Position numbers and translations under genes: made by a program
The notes under the pieces: model-generated
Seen by the model: only the letters and a program-made list of their open reading frames with translations
What the model was told of the DNA's origin: nothing
Databases searched by the model: none
In this document: positions 8,139 to 17,238 of the stretch, piece by piece
Position numbering within the stretch: the first letter of the stretch is position 1
Layout of the letters: each line of letters starts with the position of its first letter
From: Fen-1362 sp964597035
Lineage (GTDB): Bacteria > Planctomycetota > Phycisphaerae > Sedimentisphaerales > Anaerobacaceae
Assembly: GCA_964597035.1 (NCBI GenBank)
Contig: CAZQWM010000006.1
Location: 28,693 to 92,692 of the forward strand
Direction: 5' to 3'
DNA: 64,000 nucleotides

Positions 8139-11100
8139 ATGAGACTTGAAAAAGTTGTTCTCGACGGATTCAAAAGCTTCGCTGACAAAACGGAGTTTGT
8201 CTTCTCATCTCCCATAACCGGAATCGTCGGGCCAAACGGCTGCGGCAAAAGCAACGTCGTTGATGCCGTCAAATGGGTCTTCGGCGAGCAAAGCGCAAAG
8301 AGTCTCCGCAGCGGTCGTATGGCGGACGTTATCTTCAGCGGCTCGGCCAGCAGAAAAGCCGCCGGCTGCGCAGAAGTAAGTCTGTTTCTCTCTAATACCG
8401 ACGGCTCCGTAACGGGCCGGCTGCCCGTCGATGCCGACGAAGTCCAGATTACCCGTCGTATCTATCAAAGCGGCGAAAGTGAATACCGCATTAATAACAA
8501 GCTCTGCCGGCTAAAGGACATCCGCGAGATGTTTATGGATACCGGCGTCGGCGTCAGGGCTTACTCCATTATCGAACAGGGACAAATCGAACGTCTCCTG
8601 ATGTCCTCACCTGTCGAACGGCGGGCCATTTTCGAAGAAGCCGCCGGCATCAGTAAATACAAGGCGCACAAAACCGAGGCATTACGCAAGCTCGAACACA
8701 CCGAGCAAAATCTTCTCCGGCTCGCCGATATCCTCGGCGAAGTTGCCAGCCGTCTGCGAAGCGTAAAGCTCGCCGCCGGAAAGGCAAGAAACTACCTACA
8801 GTACAGCCAGCGGCTAAAAGAGCTGCAGGTCAATTACTCGCTCGCCGAATTCGACAAAATCTACAAGACCACCGCGCAGAAAAAAGCTGACCTTGCCGAG
8901 ACCGAAAAAATCTTCGCATCCGTTGCCGCCGAGATTGCCAAATACGATGCTGAGTTGAGTCAGACAGGCCACCGGATTATAGAAACCGAAAACGACATCA
9001 ACCGCACCGATAACTCCCTCGTCGCCGTCCAGAGCAAAATAGAGCAGCACTTGCAGAGAATCGAATTCCTCCGAGACAGGATAAAAGAGCTTGACCAGAG
9101 AAAAAACGATGCCGTCGCCAGGGCACATCAGCTTGCCGAGCAGAAAACTGCTTTTGCCGTAGACCTCGAAGATTGCCGCGCACGCCAGACGCAAAATGAA
9201 AAATCCCTCGAACAGTGCTCAGGGGATATCGAGCAAACCCAATCGGCCATCGCCGACGTCAATGCCCGCTGCTCCTCGCTCGAAGCGGAGCTTGAGGACG
9301 AAAAATCCGGAATCATAGATATTGTCCGTCGCACCGCCCAGCTTCACAACGAGCTTCAAAGCATATCGGTCTATCGCTCCAGTCTGTCCTCTCAAAAGGA
9401 CCGCCTCGCGGGCCGGGCGCAGGTGGCCCGTGACGAGCTTGAAAAGCTCCTCGCTGAAAAGGCACAGTGCGAGGCGCGCCAAAGTGACATCGAAAACGTC
9501 ATCGCCGACCTGACAAAAAGTCTCGACGCCAAACGCAAAGAATCCGAGTCCTGCGCCCGCCGAATCGATGAGGACCGAAAACGGCTGGCCAACAGCAAAG
9601 AGGCCAAAAGCGCCCTTACCGGCGAGCTTGACGTTCTTACCGATATGGAAAACCGTCGCGAAGGCGTCAAGGCAGGCGCAAAACGAATCCTCGAAAACAT
9701 CTCACGCTTTGACTATGTCGAAGGCATCCTCGCCGACATTATCACCGCCAATGTCGATTATGCCGCCGCTGTCGAAGCGGCTCTGGAGGACAGAACCGAC
9801 GCCGTCGTCATTTCATCCACAGAAAAGCTCATCGCCGACACCCAGGCAATAGATGAGCTTGATGGCCGTGTCCACTTCATAACTTTGGACAATCTCGCTC
9901 CCTTCGTCGATACCGTCGATGTCTCTACAATGCAGCAGGTCAAAGGCCGGCTCGTTGAGTTCGTAAGTTACCGGCCCGAATACGCTCAACTCGTCTGGTC
10001 GCTCTTGGGCAAAACACTTATCGTTGACTCCGTTGAAGTTGCAGCCTCTCTTTCGCAGCAGCTTGGTCCCGATTATCAGTTTGTAACGCTCAAAGGCCAG
10101 TTCCTCTCAGGCGATTACCTCATTAAGCTCGGACCCCTCGGCCGGGCAGCAGGTCTAATCTCACGCAAGAGCCGACTACGCCAGTTGCAGGACACTATCG
10201 CTAATATCACCAGTGAGATAGACGCACTCCAGAGTCAAATCGACGATGCTCTCCGCACCGGCGCCCACCTCGAAAAGCTCTGCAAAGACCTCCGCACGGC
10301 AGTCTATGAGGCCAACACCGAAAAAACCCAGATAAGCTCGAAGCTGGCCGCCCTCGAAGACGGCATAAAACGCCTCAGACAGGAACAGCCCCTCATCACC
10401 GGCGAAATCGACCTGATAGAAACGCAAATCGCACAGTCCGTCCAGAATGAATACCAGTCCAAGCAGAAGCTCGAAGAGCTTGAAGCCGTTAACACCGAAC
10501 GAAATGAGCGAATCACTCAGTTGCAAAACGACTATACCGGGCTAAAGACCCAACAGCAGTCGCTCGTGGATAAATTGACCAACCTCAAGGTGTCGCTCGG
10601 CCAGATTACCGAACACCGACAGTCGCTAAAGCAGACCATTCAGTCTCTCCACAGCCAGCTTCAGGCAAATGCTTCAGCCGTTGCCGCCGCCGAATCCGAA
10701 ATCAAAAATTCCACCGACCAGGCCGACGCCTCCGGGGCCGACATACTCGCCTGCGAATCCACCGTCTCGGAGCTGTTCAGCGAAAAAGACAAACGCCAGC
10801 AGGATAGCTCGACTCTCCACGACAAAATCGAGTCCCTTCTCGCCGAGCAAAAACACTATGACCAGCTCCTCCGCGAAAAACGCGCCCGGCAGGCCGAAAT
10901 AGAGCAGCAGATAAACGAGCTTAAAGTCGAGCTTGGGGCGCTCGAAGTCAGGCAGCAGGACCTCGCCGACAGGGTCCGCGACGAGCTGCAAATCGACCTT
11001 CTCCAGGCCTATCAGAGCTATCAGGACGGCTCCGTTGACTGGGAACAGGTCCGCAACGAAATCGCCGAGCTCCGCGGTAAAATCGAACGACTCGGCAACG

Positions 11101-11717
11101 TCAATCTCGACGCAATCACCGAGCAGGACGACCTCGAACAGCGCCACAACTTCCTCTCCACCCAGCTTGAAGACCTAAACTCGAGCAAGGGCCAGTTGCA
11201 GCAGCTTATCAACCGCCTCAATAAATTAAGCAGGGAAAAATTCAGCGAGACGTTCGAGCTTATCAGAACCAGTTTCCAGGAAATCTTCCGCAAGCTATTC
11301 GGCGGCGGCAAAGCCGACATCATCCTCGAACAAGGCCCCGATATCGACATTCTTGACGCCGGCATCGATATAATCGCAAAACCGCCCGGAAAGGAAACTC
11401 GAAGTATCTCCCTACTCAGCGGAGGCGAAAAGGCTTTGACCGCAATCGCACTGCTCTTTGCAGTATTCAAGACAAAACCTTCGCCGTTCTGCTTCCTCGA
11501 TGAGGTTGATGCAGCACTCGATGAGGCCAATAACGAGCGTTTCGACGCTATGGTAAAAGAATTCCAGAAAGACTCGCAGTTCATCATCATCACCCACTCC
11601 AAGCGCACTATGAGCATCACCGATATGCTCTACGGCGTAACTATGCAGACCAAGGGCGTCAGCAAGAAAATTTCCGTCAGCTTCGACCACTACGCCGAGG
11701 AACCCGCCGCCGCTTAA
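8139..11717 (+). CDS. smc: Chromosome segregation protein SMC
   Basis: Large ATPase that compacts and individualises chromosomes, acting with ScpA/ScpB. At 1192 residues it is full length. Walker A GPNGCGKS is at 31-38 and the following FGEQSAKSLRSGRMADVIFSG is characteristic. Two long coiled coils (about 170-500 and 670-1000) flank a hinge (about 510-665, starting FDYVEGILADII). The ABC signature LLSGGEKALTA is near 1090 and Walker B FCFLDEVDAALDEAN near 1117-1131. No scpA or scpB is in the window. A stable hairpin repeat follows the stop codon. Confidence 0.98.
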   Translation: MRLEKVVLDGFKSFADKTEFVFSSPITGIVGPNGCGKSNVVDAVKWVFGEQSAKSLRSGRMADVIFSGSASRKAAGCAEVSLFLSNTDGSVTGRLPVDADEVQITRRIYQSGESEYRINNKLCRLKDIREMFMDTGVGVRAYSIIEQGQIERLLMSSPVERRAIFEEAAGISKYKAHKTEALRKLEHTEQNLLRLADILGEVASRLRSVKLAAGKARNYLQYSQRLKELQVNYSLAEFDKIYKTTAQKKADLAETEKIFASVAAEIAKYDAELSQTGHRIIETENDINRTDNSLVAVQSKIEQHLQRIEFLRDRIKELDQRKNDAVARAHQLAEQKTAFAVDLEDCRARQTQNEKSLEQCSGDIEQTQSAIADVNARCSSLEAELEDEKSGIIDIVRRTAQLHNELQSISVYRSSLSSQKDRLAGRAQVARDELEKLLAEKAQCEARQSDIENVIADLTKSLDAKRKESESCARRIDEDRKRLANSKEAKSALTGELDVLTDMENRREGVKAGAKRILENISRFDYVEGILADIITANVDYAAAVEAALEDRTDAVVISSTEKLIADTQAIDELDGRVHFITLDNLAPFVDTVDVSTMQQVKGRLVEFVSYRPEYAQLVWSLLGKTLIVDSVEVAASLSQQLGPDYQFVTLKGQFLSGDYLIKLGPLGRAAGLISRKSRLRQLQDTIANITSEIDALQSQIDDALRTGAHLEKLCKDLRTAVYEANTEKTQISSKLAALEDGIKRLRQEQPLITGEIDLIETQIAQSVQNEYQSKQKLEELEAVNTERNERITQLQNDYTGLKTQQQSLVDKLTNLKVSLGQITEHRQSLKQTIQSLHSQLQANASAVAAAESEIKNSTDQADASGADILACESTVSELFSEKDKRQQDSSTLHDKIESLLAEQKHYDQLLREKRARQAEIEQQINELKVELGALEVRQQDLADRVRDELQIDLLQAYQSYQDGSVDWEQVRNEIAELRGKIERLGNVNLDAITEQDDLEQRHNFLSTQLEDLNSSKGQLQQLINRLNKLSREKFSETFELIRTSFQEIFRKLFGGGKADIILEQGPDIDILDAGIDIIAKPPGKETRSISLLSGGEKALTAIALLFAVFKTKPSPFCFLDEVDAALDEANNERFDAMVKEFQKDSQFIIITHSKRTMSITDMLYGVTMQTKGVSKKISVSFDHYAEEPAAA

Positions 11718-11745
11718 TACCCACTTGGAACACCCCTTACTTGTC

Positions 11746-11765
11746 ATTCCCGCGAAAGCGGGAAT
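11746..11765. repeat. Palindromic repeat with GAAA tetraloop
   Basis: An 8-bp perfect stem, ATTCCCGC (11746-11753) and GCGGGAAT (11758-11765), closes a GAAA tetraloop between smc and rmuC. It fits the pattern ATTCCC-N8-GGGAAT, the definition of neisserial dRS3 repeats; similar palindromes are scattered in many genomes. No T-run follows, so it is not a classical terminator on the + strand. Confidence 0.7.
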
Positions 11766-11843
11766 CCAAATCAATCCGCAATCTCTTGCCTTTGACGTCC
11801 GTTCTATTAACACCTATAATACATCCCTTTCGAGGACTCAAAA

Positions 11844-12863
11844 ATGGAGCTTGTTCTGCTTGTCATAGCCGTTGTCCTGCTCGTGCTCGTGCTGGCGCTG
11901 GTCTATTCACTAACCTCTCGCACCAGGGAAAAACTCACAGAGCAGACCTCCGCCGTCGCCGCTCTGCAGCAGCAGCTCGAGGCCGTCCGCACATCCTCCG
12001 ACACTACCCGCACCGCCCTGCAGGATTCCCTCCAGAAAGGCCAGGACTCCGTCGCCAAAAATCTGCAATCCAGCGTCGAGACCCTCACTAAGCTGCACAA
12101 CCAGATTGGCCAGGTAATCTCAGCCAGCACACATATGCAAAAAGTTGGCGACGAGGTCAAACGCCTCCAGCAAATCTTGGCCAGCCCGAAACTGCGAGGC
12201 GGTATGGGCGAATGGTCGCTCGATAACCTGCTCTCGCAAATCCTCCCACAGGCGGGCTACCAGCTTCAGTATACTTTCAAAGACAATCAAAAAGTAGACG
12301 CTCTGGTAAAGCTGGCCGACTATTCCGTACCCATCGACGCCAAGTTTCCGCTCGAAAATTTCGAGCAGCTCCAAAAAGCCGAGACCGACGACCAGCGAAC
12401 GCGTTTGAGAAGGCAGTTTCACAATGACGTAATCAGGCACATTGACAAAATCGCCACCTCTTATATCAGGCCGGCCGAAGGAACCGTCGATTTCGCGATG
12501 ATGTATATCCCCGCCGAGAACGTATATTACGAAGCCATCATTCAGTACCCCGACGACGCGAAAAACATCCTCCAGTATTCGCTCGACAAAAAGGTCATCC
12601 CCGTAAGCCCCAATCTGCTTTACGCGTATCTTATGACCGTCGCGATGGGCCTCCAGGGCCTGCAAATCGAAAAACAGGCCGCTGAAATACGAAATAACCT
12701 CGCCCGGCTGAACGCCTCTTTCGCCGATTTCACCGACACCTGGGAAGTCCTCGGCAAACACCTCCGCAACGCATATTCCCAGTATGACGAAGGCCACAAA
12801 AAACTCGACCGCTTCGCAATACAACTAAACCAGATACAGGCCTCGGAGGAACCAAATGAGTAA
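11844..12863 (+). CDS. rmuC: DNA recombination protein RmuC
   Basis: 339-residue RmuC-family protein, a membrane-anchored coiled-coil protein with a nuclease-like fold that limits rearrangements at inverted repeats. An N-terminal membrane helix (about residues 2-22, mostly Leu/Val) is followed by a coiled coil (about 30-110). The core follows: GGMGEWSLDNLLSQILP, DALVKLADYSVPIDAKFPLENF, YIRPAEGTVDFAMMYIPAENVYYEAI and SPNLLYAYLMTVAMGLQGLQIE. The 3' end overlaps the next gene by 8 bases, so the two are probably translationally coupled. Confidence 0.95.
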   Translation: MELVLLVIAVVLLVLVLALVYSLTSRTREKLTEQTSAVAALQQQLEAVRTSSDTTRTALQDSLQKGQDSVAKNLQSSVETLTKLHNQIGQVISASTHMQKVGDEVKRLQQILASPKLRGGMGEWSLDNLLSQILPQAGYQLQYTFKDNQKVDALVKLADYSVPIDAKFPLENFEQLQKAETDDQRTRLRRQFHNDVIRHIDKIATSYIRPAEGTVDFAMMYIPAENVYYEAIIQYPDDAKNILQYSLDKKVIPVSPNLLYAYLMTVAMGLQGLQIEKQAAEIRNNLARLNASFADFTDTWEVLGKHLRNAYSQYDEGHKKLDRFAIQLNQIQASEEPNE

Positions 12864-13497
12864 GAATTTAGGAATAGGATTTAGTGAAGTTGTAAGTTTT
12901 ATTTCAGGTGCAGCGATAGCTATCTTGGCAGAACCAATAAGAAGATGGGTGTTTAAACCAAAGATAAATGTGCGATTTGAAGAGCATAAAGGGTGTGTTG
13001 TTAGGACGATAGGGATTTCTCGAACTATGGACCAGCCCATAGATATGTATTATATAAGACTCAGAGTAGTCAATACTCGCCGTTTCATCGCTAAGGATTG
13101 CAGTTCTTATTTGGTTAATATCGAAAAAGAAGAAGAGGGAAAATTTTCAAAAACCGAGTATTGCGATAGTATTCCATTGGCTTGGTCTTGCCAAGGCGAG
13201 AAAGATAGATTTGTACCTTTAGACATCCCCAAGGGTGTCAACCAATATATTGATGTACTCAATACAAGAATGTATTCTGACTCGTTCAACCCTCAAATTA
13301 TGGCCATACCATTTCGATACCAACCATTGTTTAAGGAAAAAGGGAAATTCCGTTTTACAGTTGAGGTTTGCGCAGAAAATATAGCTCCCACTAAAACCAC
13401 TCTTGTTTTTGAGTGGAATGGTGTTTGGGACAAGTTCACAGTAAACGGACAAAAACCGAACGCCAGGGACGTAACCCTGGGTGAAACCCAGGGCTAA
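12856..13497 (+). CDS. Unknown AT-rich gene with N-terminal hydrophobic segment
   Basis: 213 residues, no recognised family. ATG at 12856 lies five bases after GGAGG and overlaps the rmuC stop. A hydrophobic stretch at residues ~10-26 (EVVSFISGAAIAILAEP) is followed by a soluble beta-rich domain (PKINVRFEEHKGCVVRTIG; MYYIRLRVVNTRRFIAKDC). Base composition is far more AT-rich than rmuC before it, suggesting a foreign origin shared with the transposase just downstream. Its last codons (VTLGETQG and the stop) lie inside the left REP palindrome, so the present C-terminus has been rewritten by that element. Confidence 0.65.
   Translation: MSKNLGIGFSEVVSFISGAAIAILAEPIRRWVFKPKINVRFEEHKGCVVRTIGISRTMDQPIDMYYIRLRVVNTRRFIAKDCSSYLVNIEKEEEGKFSKTEYCDSIPLAWSCQGEKDRFVPLDIPKGVNQYIDVLNTRMYSDSFNPQIMAIPFRYQPLFKEKGKFRFTVEVCAENIAPTKTTLVFEWNGVWDKFTVNGQKPNARDVTLGETQG
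13473..13496 (+). repeat. Left REP-like palindrome of the RAYT transposase
   Basis: 24-base imperfect palindrome with stem CCCTGGG / CCCAGGG around the loop TGAAA, preceded by AA and ending in CTA. It occurs in inverted orientation at 13957-13980 with compensating changes (CCCCCGG / CCGGGGG). It overlaps the 3' end and stop of the preceding gene. Confidence 0.8.
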
Positions 13498-13502
13498 ATA
13501 CA

Positions 13503-13952
13503 ATGCCAAGAACACTTGGATATATGCTGACTTGGACTACTTATGGAACCTGGCTTCAGGGCAATAAACGTGGCTATGTAAAGAAGGGCAAAACATTGCC
13601 CGGCGATGATAAATTGTTGGAGGCAAATAAAAACGCACAGTCAGGCCGGACTATTCGACTAACTCCTCAACAGAAAAAGATTGTCCACGATGCGATTACA
13701 AAACAGGCAAATGAAATCGGCCAAAAAGTTCTTGCGCTTTCAGTTTGCTCTAATCACGTTCACCTTGTCGCCGAGTATATTCCAAAACCGGTCAGCCGGG
13801 TCGTTGCGTATTATAAAAAGGCGGGCCGGCTGGCGTTAAAGGAACATGGTTTTGACGGCAGACTCTGGACAATAGGTTACGATAAGAGATTTTGTTTTGA
13901 CCAGAAGATGCTCTGGAAGAAAATAGATTACGTGAATCAACACACAAAATAG
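13503..13952 (+). mobile_element. REP-associated tyrosine (IS200-like, Y1) transposase
   Basis: 149-residue protein of the Y1 HUH transposase superfamily, RAYT branch; such single-strand nucleases are thought to spread REP palindromes. The HUH motif lies in SVCSNHVHLVAEY (His-Val-His), the N-terminus MLTWTTYGTWLQGNKRGYV is typical, and VVAYYKKAGRLALKEHG carries the candidate catalytic tyrosine. The C-terminus DYVNQHTK fits a complete protein. It is bracketed within 5 bases on each side by inverted REP-like palindromes. The gene looks intact. Confidence 0.9.
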
Positions 13953-13956
13953 TATT

Positions 13957-13980
13957 TAGCCCCCGGTTTCACCGGGGGTT
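13957..13980 (-). repeat. Right REP-like palindrome of the RAYT transposase
   Basis: Inverted partner of 13473-13496. Stem CCCCCGG / CCGGGGG surrounds the loop TTTCA (TGAAA on the other strand). Base changes relative to the left copy keep pairing, which argues for selection on hairpin structure. Confidence 0.8.
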
Positions 13981-14160
13981 GTCAAAAATAGAAGGGACTA
14001 TATTTATGAGAGGCGACGGCTATTTTGTCTTCTGGCCTGTCCAGACGGCGCAATCGAGCGACAAAACAGGAACACGGAAAACCGATAAGAGTGCAGACTG
14101 ATATGTTTATTAAATTCATTGTTTGCCCGCCGTATTACAGGCGGAAGGAAGGTCTCAGCT

Positions 14161-16428
14161 ATGAGTAGCAGAAGATTTCTGAGTTTTGCAACTTTGTTCT
14201 TTGCGTTGTTTTTTTCGGGATGTGGCGGTTTATTGGAAACCGACAAGCTTTATGACGGCTTCAGGAGTCCGCCTGCCCAGGCCAGACCCTTTGTCCGCTG
14301 GACCTGGTCAGCCGACCGTCCGACCGAAGACCAAATCATCCGCCGGCTCGACCTTTTCAAACAGGCCGGCTTCGGCGGCATCGAAATTTGTCCGGCGCCC
14401 GGGATGCTCGACAAAGACGGCAACAACCGGCTCAGGTTCACCGCCGACGCCGCGAGCAACTGTCAAATGCTCGTTGACTTGACCCTGCCCGTTGCCGGTC
14501 TACCCTTGCCGCTCACCGAGCAAAGTCAGATTGTTACACTCAGCAAAAAAATGCTCACAGGCCCGGCCACCCATATTGAACACATAGACGACCTCATCAA
14601 AATCCCGGATGAAGCACGACCAATCACCTCTTCAAAGAAACATCGCCTGCTCTTTTTGCGACTGATACCACGGGACCGCACTACGTTCACTTCCGGCATC
14701 AAGCTAAGAGATAAAGTCGGCCCGGACGGCTCAGTCGAATTCGAAGTTCCCGATGGTAATTACACCCTTTATGCCGGCTTTCAGCACGTGGGCTTTACTC
14801 AGACCGGCAAAGATGCCGCCGGCCCCGTCCTCGACCATCTAAACGTCCAGGCCGTCGATAAATATTTCAACAATATCTCCACAAAGCTCGCACCTATGCT
14901 CGGCGACCAAATCGGCGGCCCCATTCATGCCCTCGTTTACCCCGGCGTCGAACTCTCCGGTGCAAACTGGACAACCGATTTTCCTGTTGAGTTTGCGCAG
15001 CGACGTGGCTACGACATAATCCCTTATTTGCCAGTCCTTTTTGATAACGGCATCCCCATAGAAGGGACCCGTTTCTACGAAATTGTCCGCCGAAGCCGAT
15101 ATGATTTCTACACCACTCTGGCCGAGCTTTTCCACGAACGCTTCATCGCGACCTTCAACAATTTCTGTCACGATAACGGCCTGCTTTGCCGGCTCCGGGC
15201 CGCGGGCGATTCCCAGTTCATCGACATACTCAACGGTGCTATGCTGCCTGATATCCCTCAGGGCCGAATCGCCGTCGTATCAGGCGAACAATTCAGCGAC
15301 CCCAACCGCCTTTATTGCATCGAGAATAAAATCGCTTCTTCTGCCGCCCATCTCACCGGCAAATCCATCGTGGATTGCGAGCTGATGGCCGGCAGCGCCG
15401 TCGAATCGTCGCAGTTTCCGCGGGACCTCGACGCCGCTGACAATCTCTGTTTTGCATCAGGTGCCAATCACTCCGTGCTGAATATCTATGGTAGCACCTC
15501 CCTGCATGATTCAGCCCGGCTCGACACATTTTTTGACGAATCTAATTCCTTACTTCTTAAAAAGTGGACCGAACGCAACGCCCGGTTGTCTTATCTGTTC
15601 CAGAACTCCAAATACCGGGCCACCATCGCCATTCTCTGTCCCACAAGTGAAATCTGGAGCGATTTCGGCCTGAGCAAAGATCAATTCGTCAATTACATCT
15701 GGTATATGTTCCCCCTCTGGCAGGCCTTGGGCAGTATCGGCTACACCACCGACTACGTCAGCGAAAAGGTCATCCAGAAAGCGACCTTTGAGGATGGCCG
15801 GCTCCATTTCGGCTCCCAGGCCTACGATGCACTCATAATTCCCGAGACCTTCTCCGTCGAGCTAACTACCGCCCGGGCGCTTCGCTCTTTTGTCCGGGCG
15901 GGCGGCAAAGTCGCTTTCATCGGTCAGTCGCCCCTCAACGCACCTGGCTTAAAAGAAGTCCTTGAACGCTCCGTCGGCGTCGATGTAACTATCGATTATC
16001 TCCGAAGAAAACATCCCGCGAGAGTTATCTTTCTTCGTCCACCCGACATGGAAAGTGATAATATAATCTCACTGGTTTCCGAACTGACCGAAAGATTCGC
16101 TCTCACGCCCACCGTCAAAATTGCTCCGCCTGCGGACAAGCTTCGCTTTGTTCATTATCTTGCCGACAGCCGCAACATATTCTTCTTCACCAACACTGAC
16201 CCGGCTGCATCCGTTTCCTTCACTGCGCAGTTCGACATCACCAGCAGCACTGCCTGGCAATGGGACCCTGTATCAGCAAATCGCAAACGCTTCCCATCCG
16301 GCGGTGATAAAAGCCGGCTCGATATCAAGCTAAAGCCGCTCGATTCATTACTACTGGTTTTTGAACCCGACAAGCGCAGTACTAGCCCCGCTATGAAAAT
16401 CCCTGACGTAGTGAGGCCCCTGCAATGA
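14161..16428 (+). CDS. GH106-like (alpha-L-rhamnosidase-type) glycoside hydrolase lipoprotein
   Basis: 755 residues from ATG 14161, which has AAGGAAGG eight bases upstream. A lipobox in LFFALFFSGCG predicts lipidation. The N-terminus PPAQARPFVRWTWSADRPTEDQIIRRLDLFKQAGFGGIEI is very close to GH106-type enzymes, and GVELSGANWTTDFPVEFAQRRGYDIIPYLP matches the family's active-site neighbourhood. It is shorter than typical GH106 enzymes (about 900 or more). The usual DSxE motif reads PGVE, and SGEQFSDPN replaces the common EAFT-like stretch, so activity is uncertain. It overlaps the SDR gene by an ATGA. Confidence 0.75.
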   Translation: MSSRRFLSFATLFFALFFSGCGGLLETDKLYDGFRSPPAQARPFVRWTWSADRPTEDQIIRRLDLFKQAGFGGIEICPAPGMLDKDGNNRLRFTADAASNCQMLVDLTLPVAGLPLPLTEQSQIVTLSKKMLTGPATHIEHIDDLIKIPDEARPITSSKKHRLLFLRLIPRDRTTFTSGIKLRDKVGPDGSVEFEVPDGNYTLYAGFQHVGFTQTGKDAAGPVLDHLNVQAVDKYFNNISTKLAPMLGDQIGGPIHALVYPGVELSGANWTTDFPVEFAQRRGYDIIPYLPVLFDNGIPIEGTRFYEIVRRSRYDFYTTLAELFHERFIATFNNFCHDNGLLCRLRAAGDSQFIDILNGAMLPDIPQGRIAVVSGEQFSDPNRLYCIENKIASSAAHLTGKSIVDCELMAGSAVESSQFPRDLDAADNLCFASGANHSVLNIYGSTSLHDSARLDTFFDESNSLLLKKWTERNARLSYLFQNSKYRATIAILCPTSEIWSDFGLSKDQFVNYIWYMFPLWQALGSIGYTTDYVSEKVIQKATFEDGRLHFGSQAYDALIIPETFSVELTTARALRSFVRAGGKVAFIGQSPLNAPGLKEVLERSVGVDVTIDYLRRKHPARVIFLRPPDMESDNIISLVSELTERFALTPTVKIAPPADKLRFVHYLADSRNIFFFTNTDPAASVSFTAQFDITSSTAWQWDPVSANRKRFPSGGDKSRLDIKLKPLDSLLLVFEPDKRSTSPAMKIPDVVRPLQ

Positions 16429-17207
16429 TTTACGAAGACCTCAAGGGCAAAAAAGTCCTCGTTACCGGCTCAAGCTCCGGTATCGGCGCCGCTACCGCTG
16501 TCCTGTTCGCCAAACAGGGCTGCTTTGTCGGCGTCCACTATTTCAAAACCAAATCAGGCGGTGAACAAACTCTGAAGCGAGTTCGAGAACACTCCGACGG
16601 CATACTCCTCAAAGCTGACATCCGCAGCCAAAGACAGGTAACCAAGATAGTCGAGCGCTTCGCAAAAGCCTGCCCGCCGGGGCGGGTCGCCCGCGGAATC
16701 GATGCCCTGATTAATAATGCCGGCGACCTTATCGACCGCCAGCCCTACGAAACCGCTACCGCCGCCTACCACGACGATATATACCAGACCAATGTCCGCT
16801 CCATCTTCTTCGCCACCCAGGCCGCCTTACTGTATCTCAAAAAATCTGCCGGCTGCATCATTAACGTTGGCTCCATTGCCGGCCATCACGGAGGAAGTGT
16901 CGGCTCTGGCATCTATGCCGGTGCGAAAGCCGCCGTCGCCGCCGAAACCATCGCTATGGCAAAAGAGTTCGCCAAATACGGAATCCGGGTTAATTCCGTC
17001 ATCCCCGGCCTCATAGAAACACGTTTCCACCAGCGATACAGCTCAGCCGTACGACGCGCAAAAGTCGCTAAACAAACCCCCCTTGGCAGAAACGGCACCG
17101 CCGATGACATCGCAAAGGCAATACTTTTTCTCGCAAGCTCCGAAGCCGCGGGCTTTATCACCGGTGAATACATCGCCGTCAATGGCGGCCTATATATGCG
17201 GGCGTGA
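16425..17207 (+). CDS. Short-chain dehydrogenase/reductase (FabG-like SDR)
   Basis: 260-residue classical SDR. The cofactor motif TGSSSGIG is at 14-21, NNAGD stands for the NNAG motif, and the catalytic triad is Ser about 150 (VGSIAG), Tyr164 and Lys168 (YAGAK). The C-terminal NGG tail (AVNGGLYMRA) is typical. The ATG overlaps the stop of the GH106-like gene, suggesting one operon with it and the Gfo/Idh gene downstream. A sugar or sugar-acid substrate fits the context, but the sequence does not fix it; a FabG role is unlikely outside a fatty-acid cluster. Confidence 0.9.
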   Translation: MIYEDLKGKKVLVTGSSSGIGAATAVLFAKQGCFVGVHYFKTKSGGEQTLKRVREHSDGILLKADIRSQRQVTKIVERFAKACPPGRVARGIDALINNAGDLIDRQPYETATAAYHDDIYQTNVRSIFFATQAALLYLKKSAGCIINVGSIAGHHGGSVGSGIYAGAKAAVAAETIAMAKEFAKYGIRVNSVIPGLIETRFHQRYSSAVRRAKVAKQTPLGRNGTADDIAKAILFLASSEAAGFITGEYIAVNGGLYMRA

Positions 17208-17238
17208 GAACAAAAATCTTTGGGAAGGAAGCTTTGAT

